Shown: positions 6,175 to 12,394 of the stretch, in pieces | How the letters are laid out: the number at the start of each line of letters is the position of its first letter | Numbering within the stretch: the stretch's first letter is position 1 | From: Candidatus Colimonas fimequi | GTDB taxonomy: Bacteria; Bacillota; Clostridia; Peptostreptococcales; Anaerovoracaceae | Direction: 5' to 3' | Length of the DNA: 16,611 bases | Assembly: GCA_018065295.1 (NCBI GenBank) | Contig: JAGHTQ010000062.1 | Location: 1-16,611 of the forward strand | Made by a program: the position numbers and the translations under genes | The notes under the pieces: generated by a model | Database searches by the model: none | The model's input: the letters and a program-made list of their open reading frames with translations, nothing else | Told to the model about the DNA's origin: nothing

Positions 6175-7194
6175 ATGGGACTTAAATTAAATAAGAAGAC
6201 AAAAAGAGCAATATGCATATATATAATAGTCCTGTTGCTACTATATGTTGTTGTCGAAGTTTTACCGAAGGTAACTGATGTTTTCGAGACAACAGAAGTT
6301 CTTCAGGTAGGAAATCTGGCACTTAAATGTGAAACTACAGGCTACTTCGTCAAGGACGAAGCTATCTGTATTGCCCCAGAATCAGGTGAGATCAAGTACA
6401 AGGAAGAAGTAGGTACGCCTGTTAAGAAGGGTCACAAGATGTGCAAGGTTGCAGTTGATAGCAGCAAGGACGACAAGAGTAACAGATTCGAAGATTACGT
6501 TGAGAGGCTAGAGGGTTTCTCAGGATTATCCGATAGCTACAAGTCACCAATCAGTGGTGTATTCAGCCTGACAATAGATGGCTACGAAGGAATCTTCACA
6601 CCTGATAACATGACTAAGGTGCCTAAGGATAAGGTAGAAGGTTACTCGTTTAAATCAGTAAGTCTTGAGCGTTCATCCATTATCAAGGGTGAGCCTGTAT
6701 ATAAGATTTCAGATGATGATGCGTGGTACGTGCTTTGCTGGATGGATAAGGCATCAGCTGCCAACTATCCAGAAGGAACCAAGGTAACACTTCAGCTTCC
6801 TGACGGCGACGTTAAGGCTAGAGTATTCTACGCTAAGGAAGAAGGAGATAGCGTTAGAGTTATCTTCAATCTGGACGTTTATTACAAGACTTTCGCACAG
6901 ACAAGAACTGCAGAGATGACAGTCATCGCAAGAGCTGATGAAGGTCTTATCTGCTCCAATAAATGTATTATCGAGAAGGATGGACAGAAGGGTGTATACG
7001 TTGTTAACAAGAACGGTGCAGCCAAGTTCACAAGAATCAAGATAATCTCATCAGACGATGAGTATTCAGTACTTAAGGACACAAGTTTCTACGATGAAGA
7101 ACAGAATCAGGTATTCACCGTGAATGTGTATGACGAAGTACTCACACATCCAGAGAGCGCCCTTAAGAAGGAACAGAAGGAGGAGGGAAACTAG
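6175..7194 (+). CDS. HlyD-like membrane-anchored protein of the sepF cluster (339 aa)
   Basis: Uncharacterised, similar to membrane-fusion (HlyD/periplasmic adaptor) proteins. A basic N-terminus (KLNKKTKR) is followed by one transmembrane segment (about residues 12-31), so the bulk is expected outside the membrane. Residues 46-92 look like the first half of a lipoyl-type barrel-sandwich (CIAPESGEIKYKEEVGTPVKKG), and SPISGVFSLTIDGYEG (124-139) like the second half. Only a short 30-residue linker joins them, instead of the long coiled-coil hairpin of true efflux adaptors. Later beta-rich regions include GDVKARVFYA and KDGQKGVYVVNKNGAAKFT. No efflux transporter or outer-membrane partner gene is nearby. 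Genes of this kind commonly precede yggS-sepF in Clostridia, so a link to the cell envelope or division is inferred, not shown. It ends one base before the yggS start, and the yggS ribosome binding site is inside its last codons. Confidence 0.75.
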   Translation: MGLKLNKKTKRAICIYIIVLLLLYVVVEVLPKVTDVFETTEVLQVGNLALKCETTGYFVKDEAICIAPESGEIKYKEEVGTPVKKGHKMCKVAVDSSKDDKSNRFEDYVERLEGFSGLSDSYKSPISGVFSLTIDGYEGIFTPDNMTKVPKDKVEGYSFKSVSLERSSIIKGEPVYKISDDDAWYVLCWMDKASAANYPEGTKVTLQLPDGDVKARVFYAKEEGDSVRVIFNLDVYYKTFAQTRTAEMTVIARADEGLICSNKCIIEKDGQKGVYVVNKNGAAKFTRIKIISSDDEYSVLKDTSFYDEEQNQVFTVNVYDEVLTHPESALKKEQKEEGN

Positions 7195-7195
7195 A

Positions 7196-7900
7196 TTGGA
7201 AGACATTAAGAAGAACCTGCAGACAATTGACGACATGATCAGGGAAGCGGCAGAAGGCTGCGGACGTACACGTGAAGACGTTCTTCTTTGCGCAGTAAGC
7301 AAGACAAGAACAGCAGAAGAAATTAATGTTGCAATCGATGCTGGTGTAACTGATATTGGAGAGAACAAGGTTCAGGAAATCATGGACAAGTTTGACCACG
7401 TTAAGCCTGTTAAGTGGCATATGATCGGCCACCTGCAGACTAACAAGGTTAAGTACATTATCGATAAGGTAAGCATGATTCATTCAGTGGATTCATTCAA
7501 GCTTGCAGCTGAGATCGATAAGCGTGCAGGCCAGAAGGGTATCACAATGGATATTCTCCTTCAGGTTAACGCAGCTCAGGAAGAGAGCAAGTTCGGTATC
7601 AGCCTTGATGAAACAGAAGCACTGATTAACGAAATTTTAGAGAAGTGCGAGAACATCAGAATTAGGGGCCTCATGAGCGTAGTTCCTAAGGCTGACAATC
7701 CTGAAGACATTAAGGTTTACTTCTCACAGGTTAAGGAGCAGTATGATAGTTTCGGTAAGATCGAACATCCGAGACTTGACTTCAAATATTTATCAATGGG
7801 CATGTCCCACGACTTCCAGGTAGCTATCGAAGCAGGATCAAATCTTGTTAGAGTTGGAAGTGCCATCTTTGGCGAAAGAGACTATAGTAAGCAGAATTAA
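7196..7900 (+). CDS. yggS: YggS/PLPBP family pyridoxal-phosphate homeostasis protein
   Basis: A PLP-binding alanine-racemase-like single-domain protein that maintains vitamin B6 and amino-acid balance; no catalytic activity is established for the family. The start is the TTG at 7196: AGGAGG at 7181-7186 is 9 bases upstream, it gives 234 residues (normal), and it starts just after the preceding stop. An earlier in-frame ATG at 7124 would add arginine-rich residues inside the upstream gene. Motifs: AVSKT with the PLP lysine K36, HMIGHLQTNKV, ILLQVNAAQEESKFGI, RGLMSVVP, and the phosphate-binding C-terminal SMGMSHDFQVAI...GSNLVRVGSAIFG. This is the only non-ATG start among the complete genes here. 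sepF starts 14 bases after its stop, as in the ylmE-sepF order of Bacillus. Confidence 0.95.
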   Translation: MEDIKKNLQTIDDMIREAAEGCGRTREDVLLCAVSKTRTAEEINVAIDAGVTDIGENKVQEIMDKFDHVKPVKWHMIGHLQTNKVKYIIDKVSMIHSVDSFKLAAEIDKRAGQKGITMDILLQVNAAQEESKFGISLDETEALINEILEKCENIRIRGLMSVVPKADNPEDIKVYFSQVKEQYDSFGKIEHPRLDFKYLSMGMSHDFQVAIEAGSNLVRVGSAIFGERDYSKQN

Positions 7901-7914
7901 GGAGGATAAGTGCA

Positions 7915-8406
7915 ATGGGAGTTTTTGGCAAGTTTAAGGATTTAATGGGAATCGAAGAAGAATACGAAGAATACGAAGACGAAGAAATGGAAGTAATCGA
8001 GAAGGAAGATTACAAGCCAAGCTATTACAATAGACCAGAAAGATCAGTATCATCATCAAGATACGACAACAAGGTAGTTCCTATGAAGAATCAGACAGTT
8101 AAGGCAATCACAACAGCATTCAAGCTGGTAGTTATCGAGCCATCAGGTTTTGATGAATGCCCTAAGCTTGTTGACAGCCTGAAGAGCCGTAAGCCAATCA
8201 TCGTTAACCTGGAGAAGCTTGAGAGCGACACAGGCCGTAAGATTTTTGACTTCCTGGGCGGTGCAACATATGCATTAAACGGTAACGTTCAGAAGGTAGC
8301 AAACAACATCTTTATCTTCGCTCCAGAGAACGTAGATATTTCAGCTGAAGGCGACAACCAGCCATATTTCGGCAGCGAACCAGGCGAATTCAATCCTTGG
8401 AAGTAA
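7915..8406 (+). CDS. sepF: Cell division protein SepF
   Basis: Membrane-tethered FtsZ-binding protein that bundles FtsZ filaments and helps anchor the Z ring; 163 residues. The N-terminal MGVFGKFKDLMG is the amphipathic membrane-binding helix. A strongly acidic linker follows (EEEYEEYEDEEMEVIEKED, about 14-32), then a serine-rich stretch, and the SepF fold at about 63-150 with KPIIVNLEKLESDTGRKIFD and FLGGATYALNGNVQKV, the region that dimerises and contacts the FtsZ tail. AAGGAGG at 7899-7905 overlaps the yggS stop. It is followed by divIVA at 32 bases; the ylmG and ylmH genes usually found between them in Bacillus are absent, so the two division proteins are direct neighbours. Confidence 0.96.
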   Translation: MGVFGKFKDLMGIEEEYEEYEDEEMEVIEKEDYKPSYYNRPERSVSSSRYDNKVVPMKNQTVKAITTAFKLVVIEPSGFDECPKLVDSLKSRKPIIVNLEKLESDTGRKIFDFLGGATYALNGNVQKVANNIFIFAPENVDISAEGDNQPYFGSEPGEFNPWK

Positions 8407-8421
8407 TCCCTGTAATCCCTG
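8404..8421 (+). repeat. 9-bp tandem duplication spanning the sepF stop codon
   Basis: TAATCCCTG occurs twice head to tail (8404-8412 and 8413-8421). The first TAA is the sepF stop; the second TAA is in the same frame and acts as a backup stop. Confidence 0.85.
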
Positions 8422-8439
8422 GGTAAGGAGGTAGACCCA
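8420..8439 (+). promoter_or_regulatory. divIVA ribosome binding site displayed in a hairpin loop
   Basis: TGGGT (8420-8424) can pair with ACCCA (8435-8439), leaving a 10-base loop that contains AAGGAGG (8425-8431). The last paired base is the A of the divIVA ATG. The stem is short, so the effect may be mild. Confidence 0.45.
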
Positions 8440-9071
8440 TGATCAGACCGGTAGACATTCAGAACAAAGTGTTTAACAAAGCGGTTAGAGGCTACAGAGA
8501 AGAGGAAGTAGATAGTTTCCTCGATGAAATCATGGCTGACTATAGTCAGCTTATTGAAGACCTGAGACACACTCAGGAAGAGAATAGCAGATTGGTTGCA
8601 GAACTGGAGAAGTACAGAAGTTCAGAGAGCACTGTGCTTGAAACTCTGACTACAGCCAAGTCATTAATGGCGGACATTTCTGCCAGCGCTGACAAGAGAG
8701 CAGACATACTTCTGAAGAATGCAGAACTTGATGCTCAGCTCATCAAGAAGGAAGCTCAGGAAACTGCAGCTAGACTTAACGAGGAGAGCGAAGTACTCAA
8801 GGCTAGATTCATTGACTTCAGAACAAGATACAAGAAGCTTCTGCAGCAGGAACTGCAGCGTTTCGAATCACTTAGCGGTGACCTGTTCCCAGAACTTGGG
8901 GTAGACGATTTCGACGATCTGCCAGGACACGAGAGTGACTTCATTGAAGACGTGAGCATTCCTAAGGTGAAGAGCAAGAGAACACCAGAACCTACAAGAG
9001 GAACATATGCGTTCACTAAGGGTGCTAGTGCAGAAGAAATGCAGCACACAATGAAGAATATTAAATTTTAA
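8439..9071 (+). CDS. divIVA: DivIVA-family cell division/polarity protein
   Basis: A coiled-coil scaffold that binds negatively curved membrane at septa and poles. The 210 residues begin with the family signature: IRPVDIQNKVFNKAVRGYREEEVDSFLDEI, in which the FNKAVRGY segment corresponds to the membrane-binding tip. Long heptad-rich helices follow (about 30-70 and 75-145, rich in E, K, L and A), then an acidic stretch (FPELGVDDFDDLPGHESDF, about 147-165) and a basic, probably disordered tail. The C-terminal tail is longer than the minimal DivIVA core and could recruit partners. AAGGAGG at 8425-8431 precedes the start. Located directly after sepF and before lspA, as in many Firmicutes. The stop codon overlaps the AAGGAGG upstream of lspA. 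Confidence 0.94.
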   Translation: MIRPVDIQNKVFNKAVRGYREEEVDSFLDEIMADYSQLIEDLRHTQEENSRLVAELEKYRSSESTVLETLTTAKSLMADISASADKRADILLKNAELDAQLIKKEAQETAARLNEESEVLKARFIDFRTRYKKLLQQELQRFESLSGDLFPELGVDDFDDLPGHESDFIEDVSIPKVKSKRTPEPTRGTYAFTKGASAEEMQHTMKNIKF

Positions 9072-9101
9072 GGAGGCGGGGCATACCCGCCCCATTTCAT
9101 A
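9070..9101 (+). promoter_or_regulatory. lspA initiation region: SD separated from ATG by a GC hairpin
   Basis: AAGGAGG (9070-9076) lies 25 bases from the lspA ATG, too far for normal initiation. Between them GGCGGG (9075-9080) can pair with CCCGCC (9086-9091) around a GCATA loop. Folding of the inner part (CGGG/CCCG, 9077-9089) would shorten the effective distance to about 12 bases. There is no in-frame ATG, GTG or TTG between the in-frame divIVA stop (9069-9071) and 9102. Confidence 0.6.
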
Positions 9102-9560
9102 ATGACATATTTTATTTTATTAGTAGCGATTATTGCCCTTGATAGAGCGGTTAAGTACTGGATCTCAAGCGGCATGAATCCTGGTGATACTATTCCTGTG
9201 ATCCAGGATATATTCCACATTACATATGTGCAGAATACAGGAGCAGCCTTTAGCATGATGCAGGGCCAGAGGGCATTCCTCATAGCTCTTCCTATTGCTA
9301 TTGCCGTACTGGGCCTGGTTATCCTCTTCATTAAGAGGAAGACATGGCCGCCAGTTCTCAACATTGCAGTAGCCATGGTATGCGGCGGCGGTATCGGCAA
9401 TTTCATCGATAGAGCATCAATTGGATACGTAGTTGATATGTTCGACTTCAGAGTATTCCCTGTATTTAACGTTGCAGATATTTTCGTCTGTGTAGGATGC
9501 GGACTTATTCTTTATTACGTGATTTTCATAGACGGCAAGAAATCCAAGAAGAGAAAATAA
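9102..9560 (+). CDS. lspA: Lipoprotein signal peptidase (signal peptidase II)
   Basis: Membrane aspartyl protease that cuts the signal peptide from diacylglyceryl-prolipoproteins. The 152 residues have four transmembrane stretches (about 2-18, 57-77, 84-101 and 121-143). Conserved motifs: ALDRAVKYW near the N-terminus, YVQNTGAAFS (42-51), GGGIGNFIDR (95-104), VVDMFDF (110-116) and VFNVADIF (121-128). D112 and D126 occupy the catalytic aspartate motifs. It ends in a basic KKSKKRK tail. Initiation is unusual: the ribosome binding site is separated from the ATG by a GC-rich hairpin. rluD starts 4 bases after the stop, the standard lspA-rluD pair. Confidence 0.97.
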   Translation: MTYFILLVAIIALDRAVKYWISSGMNPGDTIPVIQDIFHITYVQNTGAAFSMMQGQRAFLIALPIAIAVLGLVILFIKRKTWPPVLNIAVAMVCGGGIGNFIDRASIGYVVDMFDFRVFPVFNVADIFVCVGCGLILYYVIFIDGKKSKKRK

Positions 9561-9564
9561 CAAC

Positions 9565-10488
9565 ATGGAAGATAACAAAATCGAAATTATCATAGATGAT
9601 TCCGCTAGTGGCAAACGTCTTGATGGTGTACTGGCAGCACAGCTTACTGATATGAGCAGAAGCTTCATTCAGAAGCTCTTTGATAACGGGAGCATCACCG
9701 TTAACGGCAAACCAGCCACTAAGAAGACTAAGGGAGCATCAGGCGATGTGGTTGTCATAGACGTTCCAGAGCCGGAGCATCTTGACGTTGAGCCTGAGAA
9801 TATCCCACTTGACATCGTGTATGAAGATGATGACCTGCTGGTAGTTAATAAGCCTGCTGGCATGGTAGTTCATCCTGCACCTGGTAACTACAGCGGCACA
9901 CTTGTCAATGCCCTCATGTATCACTGCGGTGATAACCTGAGTGCTATTAACGGCGTTGTAAGACCTGGCATCGTACACAGAATTGACAAGGACACAAGCG
10001 GTCTTCTCATGGTAGCCAAGTCAGATAGAGCCCACGCTGGGCTGAGCGCACAGCTTAAGGATCACAGCCTTACAAGGAAGTATAGAGCTATCGTCTATAA
10101 CAATATCAAAGAAGACGAGGGTACAGTGGATGCTCCTATCGGCAGAGACCCTAAGAACAGACTGCGCAATACAGTAATATATGAGAACTCAAGAGAAGCA
10201 GTAACTCACTATAGAGTGTTAGAACGTTTCGGTGATTTCACATTTATCGAGGCTGTTCTTGAGACTGGAAGAACTCATCAGATTCGTGTGCATATGACAC
10301 ACATCAAGCATCCACTTCTGGGTGATGACCTTTATGGTCCTGAGAAGAACAAGCTGGGAGCACAGCGTCAGATGCTTCACGCAGGAGTACTGGGATTCGT
10401 TCATCCTGTAACTGGTGAATATATTGAATTCGAGAGTCCACTTCCTGAAGACTTCCAGAAGGTTCTTAATAAGTTGAGAAATAGATAG
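9565..10488 (+). CDS. rluD: RluA/RluD-family 23S rRNA pseudouridine synthase
   Basis: Converts uridine to pseudouridine in 23S rRNA (RluD class, helix 69 in characterised members). The 307 residues have an N-terminal S4 RNA-binding domain (about 16-65, with SRSFIQKLFDNGSITVNG) and a catalytic domain with NKPAGMVVHPAPGN (95-108), VVRPGIVHRIDKDTSGLLMV (131-150), in which D141 is the catalytic aspartate, and TGRTHQIRVHM near the C-terminal third. No ribosome binding site of any strength precedes the ATG, which is 4 bases after the lspA stop, so translation is probably coupled to lspA. The exact uridine targets cannot be told; the rluD symbol rests on domain layout and the lspA neighbour. Confidence 0.92.
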   Translation: MEDNKIEIIIDDSASGKRLDGVLAAQLTDMSRSFIQKLFDNGSITVNGKPATKKTKGASGDVVVIDVPEPEHLDVEPENIPLDIVYEDDDLLVVNKPAGMVVHPAPGNYSGTLVNALMYHCGDNLSAINGVVRPGIVHRIDKDTSGLLMVAKSDRAHAGLSAQLKDHSLTRKYRAIVYNNIKEDEGTVDAPIGRDPKNRLRNTVIYENSREAVTHYRVLERFGDFTFIEAVLETGRTHQIRVHMTHIKHPLLGDDLYGPEKNKLGAQRQMLHAGVLGFVHPVTGEYIEFESPLPEDFQKVLNKLRNR

Positions 10489-10500
10489 GAGAACGCCAAT

Positions 10501-11151
10501 ATGGCTAAGAGAGTTTTTAATCCGGGAACAATGCTTAATCCGGTGCCAGTAGTAATGGTATCATGCGGCACAATGGAGAAGGCTAATATAGTAACAGTAG
10601 CATGGACAGGGACAGTTAATTCTGAGCCACCTATGACTTACGTATCAGTGAGAAAGTCAAGATATTCACACGACATGATTGCTGAGTCAGGTGAATTCGT
10701 AATCAACCTGACAACAGAAGAACTTGCTAAGGCAACTGACTTCTGCGGAGTAAGATCAGGAAGAGATATGGACAAGTTCAAGGAAGCTGGCCTGACGGCT
10801 GTTCCTAGCCAGAAGGTGGCAGCACCATCAATTGCTGAATCACCAGTAAACCTTGAGTGTAAGGTTGTTGAAGTTCATGAATATCCATCCCACGATATGT
10901 TCGTAGCTGAGATCGTAAGCGTATCAGTTAACGAAGAACTCATGGATGAGAATGACAAGCTGAGACTTGATAAGGCTGGCCTTATCGTTTATAACCACGG
11001 CAGTTACCAGGGCGTTAAGAGAAGTGAACTGGGTACATTCGGATTCTCCGTAATGAAGCCTAAGACAAAGAGACGCAAGGCTGCTGAGAAACGTAACGAA
11101 TTCAGAAGAAGAACTGGAGCATCAAGCAGAAACCGAAGCAAGAAAAAGTAG
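10501..11151 (+). CDS. Flavin reductase-like (FMN-binding split barrel) protein with basic tail
   Basis: A 216-residue member of the flavin-reductase-like FMN-binding family; members bind FMN as dimers, and only some have known oxidoreductase activity. The split-barrel region is about 8-183: NPVPVVMVSCG, ANIVTVAWTGTVNSEPPM (29-45), the Y..VSVRKSRYSHDMI strand, and GEFVINLTTEELAKATDFCG (64-83). The odd part is residues 186-216, in which 16 of 31 residues are Lys or Arg, ending RSKKK; this is not part of the fold and could bind RNA, DNA or membrane lipids. AGGAGA at 10487-10492 overlaps the rluD stop, so it is the last gene of that transcript. It ends 15 bases from the stop of a minus-strand gene with no evident terminator between. 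Confidence 0.85.
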   Translation: MAKRVFNPGTMLNPVPVVMVSCGTMEKANIVTVAWTGTVNSEPPMTYVSVRKSRYSHDMIAESGEFVINLTTEELAKATDFCGVRSGRDMDKFKEAGLTAVPSQKVAAPSIAESPVNLECKVVEVHEYPSHDMFVAEIVSVSVNEELMDENDKLRLDKAGLIVYNHGSYQGVKRSELGTFGFSVMKPKTKRRKAAEKRNEFRRRTGASSRNRSKKK

Positions 11152-11166
11152 AGCTAATTAGTCAAT

Positions 11167-11355
11167 CTATTCTTCGCGCTCGTAGATTTCGTTAGAAGAG
11201 CATTCTTCTGACGAATCATGGGAATCGTGGGAATCGGCAGATTCCCTGCTATCATCATTCTTGATATAGTCCAGGCATTCTTCACAGACGTGGCCTGCTT
11301 TGAATGAGAATGATTCATAGCGTGTGCTTCCGCATATTGTACATGTGGATTCCAT
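11167..11355 (-). CDS. Small zinc-ribbon protein with acidic Asp-Ser-His tail (62 aa)
   Basis: I recognise no named family. The start is the ATG at 11355-11353, because AAAGGAG (11367-11361) lies 5 bases upstream; a longer in-frame extension to 11589 runs back into the hydrolase gene and lacks such support. Residues 5-27 have CTIC and CEEC (C5, C8, C24, C27), a treble-clef or zinc-ribbon type knuckle pair with 15 residues between. Residues 35-62 are rich in Asp, Ser, Glu and His, with a DSH-DSH-DS repeat (41-48) coded by a 9-bp tandem repeat (11218-11235) and a fifth cysteine, C52. The acidic His-rich tail could bind metal, but that is inference. It stands alone between two plus-strand genes with its own likely promoter. 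Role unknown. Confidence 0.72.
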   Translation of the reverse strand: MESTCTICGSTRYESFSFKAGHVCEECLDYIKNDDSRESADSHDSHDSSEECSSNEIYEREE

Positions 11356-11412
11356 AGCTTCTCCTTTCGCGATAATAGATAATAAGGAGCGCTTCGGTCC
11401 TGCTGTAAAGTT

Positions 11413-11441
11413 AAAATACATATAAACACTCGCTATTTCAA
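11413..11441 (-). promoter_or_regulatory. Candidate promoter for the small zinc-ribbon gene
   Basis: On the minus strand TTGAAA (11441-11436), a 17-base spacer and TATTTT (11418-11413). The predicted start is near 11406, about 50 bases before the ATG. The -10 box matches consensus at 4 of 6 positions. I found no equally good plus-strand promoter for the hydrolase in the same interval. Confidence 0.5.
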
Positions 11442-11490
11442 GGACATTTCCCGTTATTGTAATGAACGTGTCACGAAAGGTAATGAAACG

Positions 11491-12345
11491 ATGTTTGACA
11501 ATTTCGTACTGAGAGAACTGGATAAGGGTAAGATCGCAGGATACACATGGCCACTGGAGAATCCAGATAAGGTTGTGTGCATTATTCACGGTATCGGTGA
11601 ATACGGCGGCAGATTCGATAGAGTAGCAGAAGAATTCCGCAAGAAGAATGTGGCTGTTTTATCAATGGACCTTCGTGGTCACGGAATCTCAATGAATAAG
11701 AAGGGCCACTGCGCACCGAGAGTAAGTGTTCTGGAAGACATAACTGAACTGATCAAATACGCTCAGAAGAAGTATCCAGGAATTCCTGTAATTCTCTATG
11801 GACACAGCATGGGCGGCAACATCGTTCTTGACTATAGATGCCGCGGCGGACTTAACGGTCAGCTGGCTGGATATATCATTACTGCACCTTGGATCCGTCT
11901 GGTAAGACCACTTCCTGCACCACTTGTTGGCGCTGTAACACTTATGAAGAAGGTTAAACCGGACCTGACTATCGGTTCTGCAGTAGACGAGAGCAAGCTG
12001 GGTCATCCAGACAAGGTTAAGCCATATTCAACAAATCCAATGGTTCACAACATGATTTCCATGGAGACTGCATATGATGGCTATAAGATTGGTCTTGCTC
12101 TTGAGAATGGTACTCACACAGACAACGGCCGTGCTCATGACATTCCAACACTTCTCATGCACGGCAGCGAAGATGCTATCTGCGACGTAGAAGGTAGCAG
12201 AATTATTGCGGAGCATGCCCTTGAAACGCAGCAGAACGTTCAGTACATCGAGTGGCCTGGCCTTTATCACGAGATTCACAACGGCGGTCCAGATAGCACT
12301 GGCGATGAGGTTATCGAGACTATCGTTAATTGGGTGACTGAATAA
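11491..12345 (+). CDS. Alpha/beta hydrolase, monoacylglycerol lipase/lysophospholipase-like
   Basis: A serine hydrolase of the alpha/beta fold (Hydrolase_4 type), likely acting on monoacylglycerols or lysophospholipids. The 284 residues have the oxyanion-side HGIGEYGGRFDR (33-44), LRGHGIS (61-67), the nucleophile elbow GHSMGG (104-109) with S106, HGSEDAICD (224-232) with D228 as the likely acid, and YHEIHN (259-264) with H260. No signal peptide, so it should be cytosolic. A middle cap region (about 134-200) shapes the substrate site and is the least conserved part. The ribosome binding site is AAAGG at about 11475-11479, 10 bases or so upstream. It is a single-gene unit ending in a bidirectional terminator that it shares with the convergent rqcH gene. 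Substrate not determinable. Confidence 0.88.
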   Translation: MFDNFVLRELDKGKIAGYTWPLENPDKVVCIIHGIGEYGGRFDRVAEEFRKKNVAVLSMDLRGHGISMNKKGHCAPRVSVLEDITELIKYAQKKYPGIPVILYGHSMGGNIVLDYRCRGGLNGQLAGYIITAPWIRLVRPLPAPLVGAVTLMKKVKPDLTIGSAVDESKLGHPDKVKPYSTNPMVHNMISMETAYDGYKIGLALENGTHTDNGRAHDIPTLLMHGSEDAICDVEGSRIIAEHALETQQNVQYIEWPGLYHEIHNGGPDSTGDEVIETIVNWVTE

Positions 12346-12360
12346 TACCGAATAGTAAGA

Positions 12361-12389
12361 AAAGAGATGGCGGAGGCCATCTCTTTTTT
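12361..12389. terminator. Bidirectional intrinsic terminator between hydrolase and rqcH
   Basis: A perfect 11-bp stem, AAAGAGATGGC (12361-12371) and GCCATCTCTTT (12376-12386), with a GGAG tetraloop and further T residues to 12389. On the minus strand the same stem is followed by TTTTCTTACT, so it can serve rqcH as well. Confidence 0.92.
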
Positions 12390-12394
12390 GCTGT

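Noticed and set aside
7124..7195. Longer yggS start at the in-frame ATG 7124
   Set aside because: The extension lies inside the preceding gene, encodes an arginine-rich stretch unlike the family, and has no ribosome binding site; the TTG at 7196 has AGGAGG 9 bases upstream and gives the normal length.
11381..11402. Hairpin AGGAGC...GGTCCT in front of the zinc-ribbon gene
   Set aside because: It needs a G-U pair and alternative pairings compete; too weak to call.
11401..11490. Plus-strand promoter for the hydrolase
   Set aside because: Several AT-rich -10-like boxes exist (11412, 11421, 11458), but none has a -35 with more than about half the consensus at proper spacing, so no position could be supported.
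11356..11589. N-terminal extension of the small minus-strand zinc-ribbon gene to a 140-residue protein
   Set aside because: The extension overlaps the hydrolase start region and shows no family similarity, whereas the internal ATG at 11355 has a well-spaced AAAGGAG.
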